A DNA stretch of 36,042 nt, from assembly GCA_001247695.2 (NCBI GenBank), contig LGRX02028915.1, forward strand, positions 1 to 36,042. The letters are read 5' to 3'. Made by a program: the position numbers and the translations under genes. Positions 19,177 through 29,221 of the stretch are shown piece by piece. Position 1 is the stretch's first letter, and every line of letters begins with the position of its first letter. Below the pieces are notes generated by a model. It was not told the DNA's origin. It made no database searches and saw only the letters and a program-made list of their open reading frames with translations. This stretch comes from Cymbomonas tetramitiformis. Its lineage: Eukaryota; Chlorophyta; Pyramimonadophyceae; Pyramimonadales; Pyramimonadaceae.

Positions 19177-19790
19177 GGTGTGGAGGCAGCTGCTGGCTCA
19201 CAGAGTGTGGTGGGAGCTGCGGTGACACCACCGGAGGGCAAATGTGGCGTGTGGTTGGCCGGTGCCGTAGCACTGGCGGAGGCTGCCTGTGGAGAGGCAA
19301 TAGCTGGTGCGGCAAGGCCACTGGAGGTCGGCTGAGGTGAGGCAGTGGCCGGTGCCGTGGCACCACCGGGGGCCGGCTGAGGTGAGGCAGTAGCCGGTGC
19401 CGTGGCACCACCGGAGGCTGGCTGTGTGCAGGCAGTAGCCGGTGCCGTGGCACCACCGGAGGTCGGCTGAGGTGAGGCAGTAGCCGGTGCCGTGGCACCA
19501 CCGGAGGCTGGCTGTGTGGAGGCATTGGCCGATGCCGAAGCACTGGCAGAGGCCGGCTGTGAGAAGGTGGTAGCCGGCCGAGGTGACATATAGAATGTGT
19601 ATGTCAGTGTTATGTGCAAAAGTGTGAGAAGCACAGCAACCGTGAAGGAGAACCAGTGCATGGCAATGGCTACTAGGGTGCGGGTGACCGAGGGAGTGTT
19701 ACAGCCAGGCTGTGGTGCGGCGGTGTGTACGGCAGCAGTGTGAACCAGATCTGTATGCGTGCCCTCCCAATGCATCCCCATCCCAGGCAC
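19119..19790 (-). CDS. Hypothetical membrane protein with 15-residue Ala/Pro/Thr/Ser repeats
   Basis: The family is not recognised. The frame starts with GTG at 19790. The first plausible Met codons lie a few residues on, and another, just before a hydrophobic segment, is at about 19660. That segment (FTVAVLLTLLHITLTYTFYM) could be a signal anchor. It is followed by imperfect 15-residue repeats of the type ASPQPTSGGATAPAT, then a tail that overlaps the LTR fragment. Such Pro/Ala/Thr/Ser repeats occur in cell-wall or surface proteins, but a minisatellite also keeps a frame open by chance, since 45 is a multiple of 3. Expression is unproven. Confidence 0.3.
   Translation of the reverse strand: MPGMGMHWEGTHTDLVHTAAVHTAAPQPGCNTPSVTRTLVAIAMHWFSFTVAVLLTLLHITLTYTFYMSPRPATTFSQPASASASASANASTQPASGGATAPATASPQPTSGGATAPATACTQPASGGATAPATASPQPAPGGATAPATASPQPTSSGLAAPAIASPQAASASATAPANHTPHLPSGGVTAAPTTLCEPAAASTPVAIMNSDVSWRVAWWHGC
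19195..19560. repeat. 45-bp minisatellite
   Basis: About eight imperfect units, clearest at 19330-19515, contain GTAGCCGGTGCCGTGGCACC. Alternate units differ (GAGGTGAGGCA versus GTGTGCAGGCA), giving a 90-bp higher-order pattern. Confidence 0.8.
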
Positions 19791-20807
19791 TGCAGTATGG
19801 ATGTATGCAGTGTCAGGTGCAATTGTGGTGGCTGGGGGATACCAGTGGCCCGAGGCTCAGGCTGGTGGCAGTCGGGACTCGCGGTCGCTATCGCTGCGAC
19901 TCGCGGTCGCGAGCCGAATAATGCAGTCATCTGTCACATGCATCGAGGAATGCCATACAGGGGGCAGTACTGAATATCTAGTCCCCCGTGAATTTTTCCA
20001 AAACCGCCTTATTTTTAATTCTGAAAAATCGGAATTAATTTTACCCAATATGCGTCGAAATTGGGAAAATGCCGTGGAGGTCAGAATAGGGGTGTTTCTG
20101 GGGGGTGATCGATGCCTATCGACTAACCATTATATGTCCCCAATATTCCAATTCCAAATGCTACCTGGGGACGACTTTCTGATTTAAAAAAATCGGCATT
20201 CAGCCCCCTCGGCATAACCCCTTAAAAATGGGCATTTGTGCTTGACGCGTGGTCGGCGTGGCAGGCTTGGTCAGGCATGACTCGACCCCCTCCTTGTGCG
20301 ATTTGACTTTATAGTCGTCATTGGTATACATCCTGCATATTCTGATTTCGTGGCAGCCGCATGTAAGCAAGATCCGTGTGGGTAGGGGGTGCGAGAACAG
20401 GTGTTCCGCTCGGTAAAACAATCTGGCTAAGCTCCCATAAACAGTCCGGCCGAGTGCTTTTATCATGCATCTCGGAGACCCGGATAATACGAAGTAATGA
20501 CTGACAGTACAGTATTACTGTACTGTCATCCTAGCTACTAGCGGAGTCACGGTTCCGATCAGAGACAGGTCAGGCTAGGGGCTACCAGAGCCCATAATAA
20601 TAACCCTGAACCTAAAGTCCAGCACACCACCCGGAGCTGTGACTGTAGCCAATAGGGCTAGGCAAGCGGAGCTAACTAAACAGATAACAAACAGCACCTC
20701 ACTGGAAACAGATATACTTGTAGCTGGGTGCCCGGGGACTTGTCCCGGCACAACCCACCACTGCGGCTAAGGCTAATCGCACCTCCAGGTTTAGAAATAA
20801 GCAGACT
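19791..20807. other. Gene-free stretch
   Basis: No convincing gene. It contains the doubled motif GACTCGCGGTCGC (about 19875-19915), A/T-rich DNA at 19980-20050, and the 27-bp palindrome at 20502. It may include the non-coding 3' part of the minus-strand gag-like element that follows. No LTR pair was found. Confidence 0.4.
20502..20528. repeat. Perfect 27-bp palindrome
   Basis: TGACAGTACAGTA, a single T, then the exact reverse complement TACTGTACTGTCA. It could be a binding site or a foldback end; nothing else marks it. Confidence 0.8.
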
Positions 20808-22217
20808 CTAGCCACTGTAAGGCCGGTCGGCATAGCCGAGTTCAGCTGACGGATTCCAAGGCAGGAAAACATCCGAAGTAAGTTGAGACGAGACACCATA
20901 AATGTTGACACCACCAGACCCAAGTGGGTCAGGCGGATCCCAGAGTGGAGTGGCAAAAACATCAGATTGCAAAGCCGCCGAGGTCGATTGAGAAAAGAAC
21001 TGTGCCACATCCCGCGGCGGCAATGACGAATCAGCAGTAATCACAGGCGGGCAAAGAGAATCCAGTAATGCATCACCGGGATGAACCGTACCGTAGCCGT
21101 AGGTGGCTCCGGGCTCAACCAGGCCCCTGACACCACCGCCGACCACGAGGGTCGGCATCGCCGTAGCACTGAATAGAAACGTAGCTACCATGAAAAGAGT
21201 GAGTGCAAATTCTCCGATGCCAAATGGCCTGGAGCCTCTGGGGACTCCGAACCGCCGAAATGCTGCAGCCGTCGGCGGTGCACCCCCCTCAATTTCAGTC
21301 AGGCAGACACCAGGAGGGTAGTTGGAGCCCTTCCCATCATCATCGGAATCACACACCTCAACAGGCTCAGGGTCAATGTCAAACCAGTCAGGGTGGACAG
21401 TGTTGAATGTTTTGAATGAATTGTCAGCAGGAGCCACCGGGCCGAGAGCCAGAGAGGCAGACGGCGGCACAAAGGCGGCACGGCTGACCTCATGCAAGCC
21501 AACCGGCTCACCATGCACGGGTGCAGAGGCCTTCGGCAGCAGCTGCTTGTCAGTGGTCGGCTCAGCGACACCACCAGCAAGCGGACCGCTGACCTCAGCA
21601 AATGCAACACGGCCAATGGAAAGATGCTCAGCAGGTGCAGACTCAGCAGAGGCAGCAGCATCCTTGAACTGCTGCAGAGCCGTAGGCTCTGGAGCAAAGG
21701 AATGCGCAGACAGCTCACAGATTTCAGGTTGCCCCACGAGAGCACACAGGTGCTCCATGGACCCCTCATCCCCAGCGTCATAATACCGCTGAAAACGAAG
21801 GGCAAGCACGTCGGAGTCATAAGACTCGACGGCTTGGCAGTAGGATGCCGAGATGGACAATGGGTGAGTGTCCTTGTGAGGACACTCACTCGGCCAATGC
21901 TTTGACCCAACGGCGCGGCACTTTTCGTGCCTGCACGCTGGGACAAAGGTGCCAGACCGCTTGTCAAAAGCCACCTCCGGAGAGGCGGAGTGAGCAAGCG
22001 GTTGCACTCCAGGTCGGTGGAAGTTGCGCGGAGTGTGCTTCCCAGGGGGCGGCTTGGAGCCACCCCTCTTAAGGGAGTCCACATCCCGCTGCAACTTGAC
22101 CAACTGAGCACTGAGCCGATCAATGGCCGAAGCCAGGCCAGTGTCAGTGGTGCAAGATGCGACACACTTCTCACGAAGCCGTCTGAGCGTGCCACCTAGT
22201 CCGAGCCGCGGACCCAA
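20808..22217 (-). CDS. Gag-like protein with CCHC-type motif and a hydrophobic segment (5' truncated?)
   Basis: 469 codons from a TTG at 22217, so the true start is probably lost where LINE-B begins. Near the N-terminus a short heptad-like run (IDRLSAQLVKLQRDVDSL) could be a coiled coil. A Cys/His motif, C-x4-C-x6-H-x4-C (about 21885-21940), resembles a widened gag zinc knuckle. The middle is acidic and Pro/Ala-rich (DPEPVEVCDSDDDG). Near residue 350 a strongly hydrophobic stretch (FALTLFMVATFLFSATA) could span a membrane, which is odd for Gag. The end, near the stop at 20808, is not recognised. Coiled coil plus knuckle suggests a retrotransposon Gag, but no pol follows within the window, so the assignment is tentative. 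Confidence 0.4.
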   Translation of the reverse strand: MGPRLGLGGTLRRLREKCVASCTTDTGLASAIDRLSAQLVKLQRDVDSLKRGGSKPPPGKHTPRNFHRPGVQPLAHSASPEVAFDKRSGTFVPACRHEKCRAVGSKHWPSECPHKDTHPLSISASYCQAVESYDSDVLALRFQRYYDAGDEGSMEHLCALVGQPEICELSAHSFAPEPTALQQFKDAAASAESAPAEHLSIGRVAFAEVSGPLAGGVAEPTTDKQLLPKASAPVHGEPVGLHEVSRAAFVPPSASLALGPVAPADNSFKTFNTVHPDWFDIDPEPVEVCDSDDDGKGSNYPPGVCLTEIEGGAPPTAAAFRRFGVPRGSRPFGIGEFALTLFMVATFLFSATAMPTLVVGGGVRGLVEPGATYGYGTVHPGDALLDSLCPPVITADSSLPPRDVAQFFSQSTSAALQSDVFATPLWDPPDPLGSGGVNIYGVSSQLTSDVFLPWNPSAELGYADRPYSG

Positions 22218-22240
22218 AAATAATTTTCAAAAATGCGATT

Positions 22241-25200
22241 TTGTTACTGACTGTGCTCGCAGGATGCACTAACGACAACACAGAGAACACACTAACGGCA
22301 CCATGGCGGACGACACAACGGACACATGCAGATTTGGCCCACCCGCTCCCGCCCTGCTGTTTTGATGGCCGTTTCCAGCACCAAGTTAACGGTTTTTTGA
22401 ACTCGCAGGGTGAAAACGGCACCCAGAGCGGCGACGAAACCCTCAACAACGCACAGCAGCACACCCAAAAACCCCTCCCTGAGAATCCCGATAAAATGCT
22501 CAACGCGCCGCTCCTGAAAGCCATCCGTCCAAGAACCAAATCAAGGACGAGCGAAAGTCGCAAACGAGCAGCGGAGGAATCCAAACCTCCGACCAAACGC
22601 ACGCGACTACCAGAAATCGTAAGTATGCCGGTGCTGGACGCGCAGGACTCACCCATGGGTGAGACCACCGAGCCCTCACAAGAAGAGTTCTCTACTCCCA
22701 CCGAGCTGAACACACCTGGGGAAGCCACGGCAACTCCGACATCTCTGGGAGAGGTTGATCTCTCAGGGCCCCCGAGTCCTTACGAGGAACCTGGACCGCG
22801 AAAGCAGTTCAGGTGGGGCAAGGCTGAAGTGAAAACATTCAAGCCTGACAAACAACAAAACTCACAAAAGAAAAAATCGGGTGCCACGAGCCCCACCGGC
22901 CTACGGGCTGAGGACCCCACGGGGACGAACAAGGGACGAGTCCCAACGAGAATAGTGGCCAACGCGCTACTGCAGCCATATGCTTACACTAAGCATGCTG
23001 CGTCCCCCAAGGGGGACAAAATCCCGTCGGTTGCCAAGGCAATCGACGAGGTGTCCAAGCTGCCAACAAAGGTAGCCTTGGGCACCAACCGGGAGGAGGA
23101 GATAGAGAACATCGTCACCTCCTGGTGGGAGGACACACGGGACCTCCCGCTCCCCGAGAACAGACCGGAGGAGTTCTGTAAGCTGGGACTCCCGGAAGAG
23201 GCCACAGACACCGAGGGGAAAGCGGGGTACCAAATCCTCCGACACGTCCGACCGATCACGGGCTGTGACCTTGCCCCGGAGCAAACCAACAAGTATGGGC
23301 TCCCCCTGCAGGGGTCCCCACAAATAAAAATCACGGACCTCCGAGAAACCCAAAGGTATACTCTCCTCTACCTGAGGTATCTGGCCGACGTCATCCGACG
23401 CGCGCTGGGTCTGGGTGAAGACGACAAAATATTTAACATAGAGCACACGCAGCTCTGGACAGACCGCGAAGGCAAGGTTGTGCAAATCGACCTTGCCTTC
23501 AGGAAGAGGCCTATGGCGTTATTCGTACTCTTCAATACGAACTTTCTGGTTCCTATGACCGTGGTCGACGACCCGTGGGTAGACATCGAGCCGCCACGGG
23601 TCATCCCGAGGGTGTACGTATGGTCTCCCTACAGACAGCCTACGGGGACGCTGCGATCAAGAACTGTCCAGGTGTCATCCCCCCAACTGAGGGGGGTGAC
23701 GGTGGATCAAGCAGCCGTCATCCTGGGCAACCTCGTCACCCAGCGAGGCTGGGACGGCAGTGCAGCCATCGCCCGCATCCGAAAAGGAGCAAGGGACGAG
23801 ACACCGGCGGACAATAACATCCGAGAGGTACTATTTCTGGTCTCGCACGACCAGTACCTGGCCGAGCTGCTCATCAAGGACAAGCTCCTTGACTTCGGCT
23901 TCCCCACGCGGAAGGGGCTGCTGCCATCGGCGGCTGACAAACAGGCACTCAGTTTGCGAGAAATAGCTGTCATAGACTACAGCCAGCAGCTGTTTGTGGG
24001 ACACCGCAAGCGGATAGTCAGTGCCATCACGCAGAAGCTGTCCGAGGTAGCAACCCAACACAAGCAACCGCCGTATGGCGAAGACGCCTACCTCGTCTTC
24101 GAGAAGCATCTCGGAACGCCGAGGTGGGCACCATCGGACAGCACGGTGGAGTCACTGCTTCAGTGGAAGAGGAACAGCAACGACACTGTGAACTTCTACG
24201 CAATCCTCACCGAATCGGCGTACGACCTGCTGGTGGCGGCTGGTAGTTCCATCACGGTGGACGTCCACCTCCAAGACGACAAGGACACCGGCGACAAGGT
24301 CCTCATCCCGGTGAAGGTGGAGGTGGGGCGCTGGAGCCTTATGGGTACAAAATCCAGAAACAAGCAGGCAGCGACCCCCCACCACCAACGCCAGGAAGGT
24401 ACGACCGACGAGAAGAAGCTAAGGGCGACGAGCGAGGCGGCCATACACAACGTGCAGAGGACGACGGAGGAGTGTCTGCGGCAGGTGCAACAAGCAACCG
24501 CCCAAGCCCCCCCGACGTCATCCACGCCCCCTGAAACGAAGAGCCTCTTGTCCCACATCGGACACGAACTGGAACTGCTTAACCAGAAGGCAGCGGCAGC
24601 GGCTGCCAGCACCGAGGCCATCGAGGCCGTGGCAGCCAAGAGGCACAACGACATCACCTCCGGGATCAGGAACTTCCACACCACCTACGAGAGCACTGGC
24701 CAGGCCATGGTGGACACGCTGGTGAGTCTCACAAACCGCCTCACCAAGGCCCCCGAAGAGGACAAGCAGGAAGCCAGCTCGGAAGGGGGTCTGAAGAGGT
24801 GGACAGCAAAGGGCGCTGACACATCCTCCAAGGAGGAAGGCAGCACTCAGCCCTCACTGCGCGAGAAGCTCCAGTATGTGACCACGGACACACCCGAGGT
24901 CCGAAAGGCCAAGTACGACAAGTTTATGGCGGACCGTGCAGCAGAAAGTGGGGACACTCCCTACGGTGGAATCCCCTACAGGGGGGGACCTGCGCCCGGA
25001 GAGGGCCGACCAGGCAGGAGCACAGGCCTGGGTGTGAAGAAAAAGGCCATCGCCAAGATACCGAGAAAGCAGCACAAGCCAGCAGAGCCCCCAGCCAAGA
25101 GGGCCAGAGGGCAAGGGCCCCCAGCGGACATACCCACTGGGGTCCCAGCCTCTGGACAGCTAACCACGAGGAGGACCACCCGTCAATCTGCAAAGGTAAC

Positions 25201-28200
25201 ACTGACCACACCTTTACCTGCACCCCTGACACACGATCGGGGGGAGGCATACTCACTGTGCAAAGGGGGGCCTACTGAAACAGACATCTATGAGCAGCGG
25301 AGACACCCCATAAGTGCAAACAAGAGACCGGACCCCCAACATAAGGTACCCACGATGAAACCCACACGTCTGTCTGAACTGGCGATCACTGCATCAAGGG
25401 GCACCCGAATACCAAGCAGGAAAGGGGGGTGCCATCGAGCAGGGGGAAGACACACCACCGAGACCCTGGAGGAAGTGGAGACCCTGCCAGCAAGCCATGC
25501 TGTCACGAGAAATACAGAAAACATAGACAGTAACAATCCTAGACTAGACAGCCTAGAAACTGTATTATTATTATTGAGCCACCCTATTCATACCATGCCC
25601 TGCCATGCCACTGAACTTCACAAGGGGCCTAGGACACGAGCCCACGATGCACAGCATAGCCACCCAGCATGGGGACTGGGCTCGGATCGGAACTCAATAC
25701 ACCCCTGTAGGGCACACCCCGCCCACCTCACAGTACATAATAAGGTGGGAGCACCAGAAGCCAAACTCCCACACCCCCGCTGCGACAACTGTAACAAGTT
25801 AACAAAGGAAAGCAACCGACATATAAGGCACACCATGCACCCAGACATGTCTAATATACTTAACTGCAGCTACTACGCTGACCCCCGTGCCCATAAATGT
25901 GCTACTATGCCTACCTCCGAGCACAGGCGAAATGGCCATACCATATTCAGCGAGAATGGCCACACCACATACAGTTATAACGTCCCCAACGATAACCACG
26001 AAGATAAAAAAATTAATATGAGCTTAAACCACTTTTCACACCACATAACTGGCAACCCCAGCAATAATGGTATGAACCCTACAGTAACCCTAAGAGGGAC
26101 GGCCACAAATGGCCACACGGCACCCGATGGGTGGGAAGGGTTGACGAAAAACTTTGTAGGATGGCTCAACAGAGCAAGGGAAAGCGATGTGCGAAATGTC
26201 AGGACCGACCGCCAACCTTCGACCACAAGCGAATTCCTAAAACTGCTCTACGTAAAAATGATAAATTTCGCAGAACATTCCGAAACCCCCCGAAATTTTG
26301 GCACGTCAACGGGACGACATATACCAGAGGGGGCCCACCAAGAAAGAGATGTCAAGGGCGTTACAACAGGGGCTTTAGGGCAGTGTAACGCTGTAACGGT
26401 TAACTCGACGGCAACACAAGCACAGTGGACGCAACGAAAACGGATGAGGGGGGGTAGAAACAAGCACCCCGACCAGAAACTATACCAAACAAGCAGGGGC
26501 AAGCTACATGAGCCCCCACCCTGCAAACCAAAGGGCCCCCACCACAATATAAGCACCAACCCTACTGAAACCCTACCAAATAATGGTACAACCGACTCCA
26601 CACAGGCCAGCAGCATGATAGGAACGCCGAAAAACTTTGGGAATATGCTAAGAAGAGTGGGAGGCAGCCACACACAAAAAATGAGAGCAAACTGCCGACA
26701 TTCGACCACAAGCGAATTCCCGAAATTGCTCTACGTAAAAACAACCTTTTTTGGAAAACACGCCCAAACGCCCCAAAAATTTTACACAACCACGAAAATA
26801 CACACAAAAAACGGAGCCCACCCTGGAAAAAGTGCTAGGGGTGTTACAGAAAGGGATTTAGGGCGGTGTAACGCTGTAACCATAAACTCACGAATGCGAG
26901 CAGCACCACACAACCGGAGAGCAACACGACATGGAGCAGAACCGCGCTACCCAAGGGGGGCACGACACGAGGCTACCAGGCCACTATGGAACGCTGCATT
27001 TGCCATAACCCCGATACTCGCTATACTGATAATTACACTAACAACAAGTAGGAAAACTGGTCGCATGTGGGGAACACACAACACGAACGGCAACAACATA
27101 ACGCGTAGCCGCAGAATACGAAGAAAACGGACCACAGCGAGGAATGCAGCGGCACGGTGGACACGACCACCCCATGGCTACAAATTACTCAGGATAATTT
27201 ACCGTAACGGTAAACCCTTCCTAGTTAGAACAAGGAGACCGGAACACGCAGTAACTGCGATAAAAGAAGGCACCCCAACAAGAGGCAGACCACTAATGCG
27301 GGAGATTGAGCAAAGGATGAGGCGGCACACCCGGTGCTGGAAAACAAACATGACGGGTGGGGGGGGTCAGAACCACACGGAAATATACCCGTACAACACC
27401 ACTACGAAGGGACTATTCGAAAAGAAAGGCCGACTGAACATGTTCCAAATGCAACATGCCCACTCACTGTATGAAGATGACCCATTGCCCCCCCTGGTAA
27501 TAGCCACAATGAGGGAAACACTGAAACCGGGTAACAACAGAGAACCGCACACGACGAAGGCACTGCAGCTACTCGGGAACTCCCGAGGCTTCTGCATACC
27601 GGTTTGCGATGGCAAACACTGGAGGGCAGTGCTGGCCGGACCGGACAAAGGAAATGACAAACTGAAGTTCTGGATATATGACTCCTCGAATGGGAGAACC
27701 AATGCAACTTCACGCAACACCAAAAGGCTAACAACGGAAATAACCAACTGGACTGAACACTTGGCCAAGACACTCAACAAACAGGTAACAGTGGAACTGA
27801 TGAATGTAGGCAACCAAAGCGCGCAGGACCAGTACAGCTGTGGAGTATGGGTACTGATGGCCACCGAGGCTTGGATGCACTACCAGAAAACATGCCCAGG
27901 GGGACACTGGCCCACCCACTTCAATGAGGCAGTCAGCAAATGGGGGGCCACCGACAGAACGGCGATAACAGCCTATAGAAAGTCCATACAGCTGCCAGTA
28001 AAAGAAATGATGGCCACTGCCGAGGGGCGAAGCCGGACACAAGTGGAAAGTCAGCGAGCGGCAGAAACCCGGAGGCCTGCGGAAGGCCTGAACACAAACC
28101 CAGAGGCCGGAAGACCACCACAAACCCAGGAGAGGGGAAGCAAAACTACTACGAAGCAACCAGGCCTATGGGAATGGCTCCATAGATTAGCCCCCACAAC

Positions 28201-29221
28201 ACCCTCGGATAATGACGGACAGACACCCGAGGGGCAGCAAGCACCGGGAACCCAACTAAACGAAGAATGGGAGCAAACACGGGACGAACCAACAGCACAT
28301 TGGGAAAGATTCACGGACACACAACTGGATACACCAGAGGCATGCCAGAACTCCTGTGAATACCAAACCCCTCTCACAGAACCAATAAAGACTGACATAG
28401 GAAAGGACCGTCTACACATGCTCACTTGGAATGTGGCGGGACAAAGTGATGCCTGCCTTGACCTTGCCGAGGTCATTAACACAAGAAGCCAAAACCAACA
28501 GGGTCTACAAGTAATTGTACTCACGGAAGTAAAACACGCACACGACAGTGTAATGAGAAGATTCAGAGACATGCAATACACTGCAATAGGCACCAAAACT
28601 GAGGTGCAGAAAGCAGAAGGCACGGCTGAACAGGCAATGAAAGGAGGAGTGGCAATACTCCTCGGCAACCCCTACAGCCACGCACACAACCACCATGTAG
28701 TCCCTGCGGGACACCTCGAGGGATACCTCCTACATGTGGTGCTGCACCTACCGGGAAAGGTGATGTACCATGTGCTAGGCATTTACAACCCACCAGGGGC
28801 AGAGGAGTGCAAAACCAGGGACAAAATACTCAAGTACACAACCAACCTGCTCAGGAAAACTGCGGGAAAGGCGAACGAACATGTGGTCATAGGAGGAGAC
28901 CTCAATGCGAGCAACACCAGCACAGGTAGAGGAATGACAAAAACTGACAAGCAATGGGCGAAACTTGCGGAGGAGCTAGACCTCCACAATGTAGGCCCGC
29001 CAGTCGATACCACACTTAACTGGGCGAAACACAGGAACATTGACAGATGGCTTGCACCAAGAAACAAGCAGGCGCAATACGAGATGGGGGACACCGCACA
29101 CCTCACCCGGCACCACACGAGTGACCACGAGATGATAAGCCTAGCAACCCTCCAGCTGGACAGCATAGGCACCCACGAACCATACAGTATGTGGACCGCG
29201 ACCCCCAACCAGGGCATGTAA
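22241..29221 (+). CDS. LINE-B ORF1-like region, spacer, Ulp1 protease and EEP endonuclease in one 2326-codon frame
   Basis: The first in-frame codon counted is a TTG; the first ATG is at 22496. Residues about 100-125 are Lys/Arg-rich (RKRAAEESKPPTKRTR), like a nuclear signal. Residues about 720-850 are helical and Ala/Glu/Gln-rich, a likely coiled coil. A second basic patch is at about 930-955. This part fits an ORF1 RNA-binding protein but matches no family I know. Residues about 990-1700 are low in complexity and include a duplicated segment and one hydrophobic helix (about 1583-1602). The Ulp1-like protease follows (His1793, Asp1814, Cys1867). The EEP endonuclease spans about 2058-2305 with TWN (Asn2064), LTEVK (Glu2096), GGDLNA (Asp2220) and SDH (2294-2296), a full catalytic set. 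A -1 shift at about 29190 leads into reverse transcriptase. Confidence 0.85.
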   Translation: MLLTVLAGCTNDNTENTLTAPWRTTQRTHADLAHPLPPCCFDGRFQHQVNGFLNSQGENGTQSGDETLNNAQQHTQKPLPENPDKMLNAPLLKAIRPRTKSRTSESRKRAAEESKPPTKRTRLPEIVSMPVLDAQDSPMGETTEPSQEEFSTPTELNTPGEATATPTSLGEVDLSGPPSPYEEPGPRKQFRWGKAEVKTFKPDKQQNSQKKKSGATSPTGLRAEDPTGTNKGRVPTRIVANALLQPYAYTKHAASPKGDKIPSVAKAIDEVSKLPTKVALGTNREEEIENIVTSWWEDTRDLPLPENRPEEFCKLGLPEEATDTEGKAGYQILRHVRPITGCDLAPEQTNKYGLPLQGSPQIKITDLRETQRYTLLYLRYLADVIRRALGLGEDDKIFNIEHTQLWTDREGKVVQIDLAFRKRPMALFVLFNTNFLVPMTVVDDPWVDIEPPRVIPRVYVWSPYRQPTGTLRSRTVQVSSPQLRGVTVDQAAVILGNLVTQRGWDGSAAIARIRKGARDETPADNNIREVLFLVSHDQYLAELLIKDKLLDFGFPTRKGLLPSAADKQALSLREIAVIDYSQQLFVGHRKRIVSAITQKLSEVATQHKQPPYGEDAYLVFEKHLGTPRWAPSDSTVESLLQWKRNSNDTVNFYAILTESAYDLLVAAGSSITVDVHLQDDKDTGDKVLIPVKVEVGRWSLMGTKSRNKQAATPHHQRQEGTTDEKKLRATSEAAIHNVQRTTEECLRQVQQATAQAPPTSSTPPETKSLLSHIGHELELLNQKAAAAAASTEAIEAVAAKRHNDITSGIRNFHTTYESTGQAMVDTLVSLTNRLTKAPEEDKQEASSEGGLKRWTAKGADTSSKEEGSTQPSLREKLQYVTTDTPEVRKAKYDKFMADRAAESGDTPYGGIPYRGGPAPGEGRPGRSTGLGVKKKAIAKIPRKQHKPAEPPAKRARGQGPPADIPTGVPASGQLTTRRTTRQSAKVTLTTPLPAPLTHDRGEAYSLCKGGPTETDIYEQRRHPISANKRPDPQHKVPTMKPTRLSELAITASRGTRIPSRKGGCHRAGGRHTTETLEEVETLPASHAVTRNTENIDSNNPRLDSLETVLLLLSHPIHTMPCHATELHKGPRTRAHDAQHSHPAWGLGSDRNSIHPCRAHPAHLTVHNKVGAPEAKLPHPRCDNCNKLTKESNRHIRHTMHPDMSNILNCSYYADPRAHKCATMPTSEHRRNGHTIFSENGHTTYSYNVPNDNHEDKKINMSLNHFSHHITGNPSNNGMNPTVTLRGTATNGHTAPDGWEGLTKNFVGWLNRARESDVRNVRTDRQPSTTSEFLKLLYVKMINFAEHSETPRNFGTSTGRHIPEGAHQERDVKGVTTGALGQCNAVTVNSTATQAQWTQRKRMRGGRNKHPDQKLYQTSRGKLHEPPPCKPKGPHHNISTNPTETLPNNGTTDSTQASSMIGTPKNFGNMLRRVGGSHTQKMRANCRHSTTSEFPKLLYVKTTFFGKHAQTPQKFYTTTKIHTKNGAHPGKSARGVTERDLGRCNAVTINSRMRAAPHNRRATRHGAEPRYPRGARHEATRPLWNAAFAITPILAILIITLTTSRKTGRMWGTHNTNGNNITRSRRIRRKRTTARNAAARWTRPPHGYKLLRIIYRNGKPFLVRTRRPEHAVTAIKEGTPTRGRPLMREIEQRMRRHTRCWKTNMTGGGGQNHTEIYPYNTTTKGLFEKKGRLNMFQMQHAHSLYEDDPLPPLVIATMRETLKPGNNREPHTTKALQLLGNSRGFCIPVCDGKHWRAVLAGPDKGNDKLKFWIYDSSNGRTNATSRNTKRLTTEITNWTEHLAKTLNKQVTVELMNVGNQSAQDQYSCGVWVLMATEAWMHYQKTCPGGHWPTHFNEAVSKWGATDRTAITAYRKSIQLPVKEMMATAEGRSRTQVESQRAAETRRPAEGLNTNPEAGRPPQTQERGSKTTTKQPGLWEWLHRLAPTTPSDNDGQTPEGQQAPGTQLNEEWEQTRDEPTAHWERFTDTQLDTPEACQNSCEYQTPLTEPIKTDIGKDRLHMLTWNVAGQSDACLDLAEVINTRSQNQQGLQVIVLTEVKHAHDSVMRRFRDMQYTAIGTKTEVQKAEGTAEQAMKGGVAILLGNPYSHAHNHHVVPAGHLEGYLLHVVLHLPGKVMYHVLGIYNPPGAEECKTRDKILKYTTNLLRKTAGKANEHVVIGGDLNASNTSTGRGMTKTDKQWAKLAEELDLHNVGPPVDTTLNWAKHRNIDRWLAPRNKQAQYEMGDTAHLTRHHTSDHEMISLATLQLDSIGTHEPYSMWTATPNQGM
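26218..26890 (+). repeat. Diverged 190-bp direct repeat inside LINE-B
   Basis: 26218-26408 and 26701-26890 both start TTCGACCACAAGCGAATTC and both contain GTAACGCTGTAAC near the end. The offset is 483 bp, a multiple of 3, so both translate in the same frame and share STTSEF.KLLYVK, GAH, GVT and CNAVT.NS. It is an internal duplication in the region between ORF1-like and protease parts. Confidence 0.8.
27420..27960 (+). other. Ulp1/C48-type cysteine protease domain in LINE-B
   Basis: His at 27617 (GKHWRAVLA), Asp at 27680 (WIYDSSNG), a Gln-rich turn and Cys at 27839 (QYSCGVWVL) follow the order and context of Ulp1/adenain-fold proteases. Such proteases cleave SUMO-like or polyprotein substrates. 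The domain lies N-terminal to the endonuclease in the same frame. Self-cleavage of the polyprotein is a reasonable but unproved role. Confidence 0.75.
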
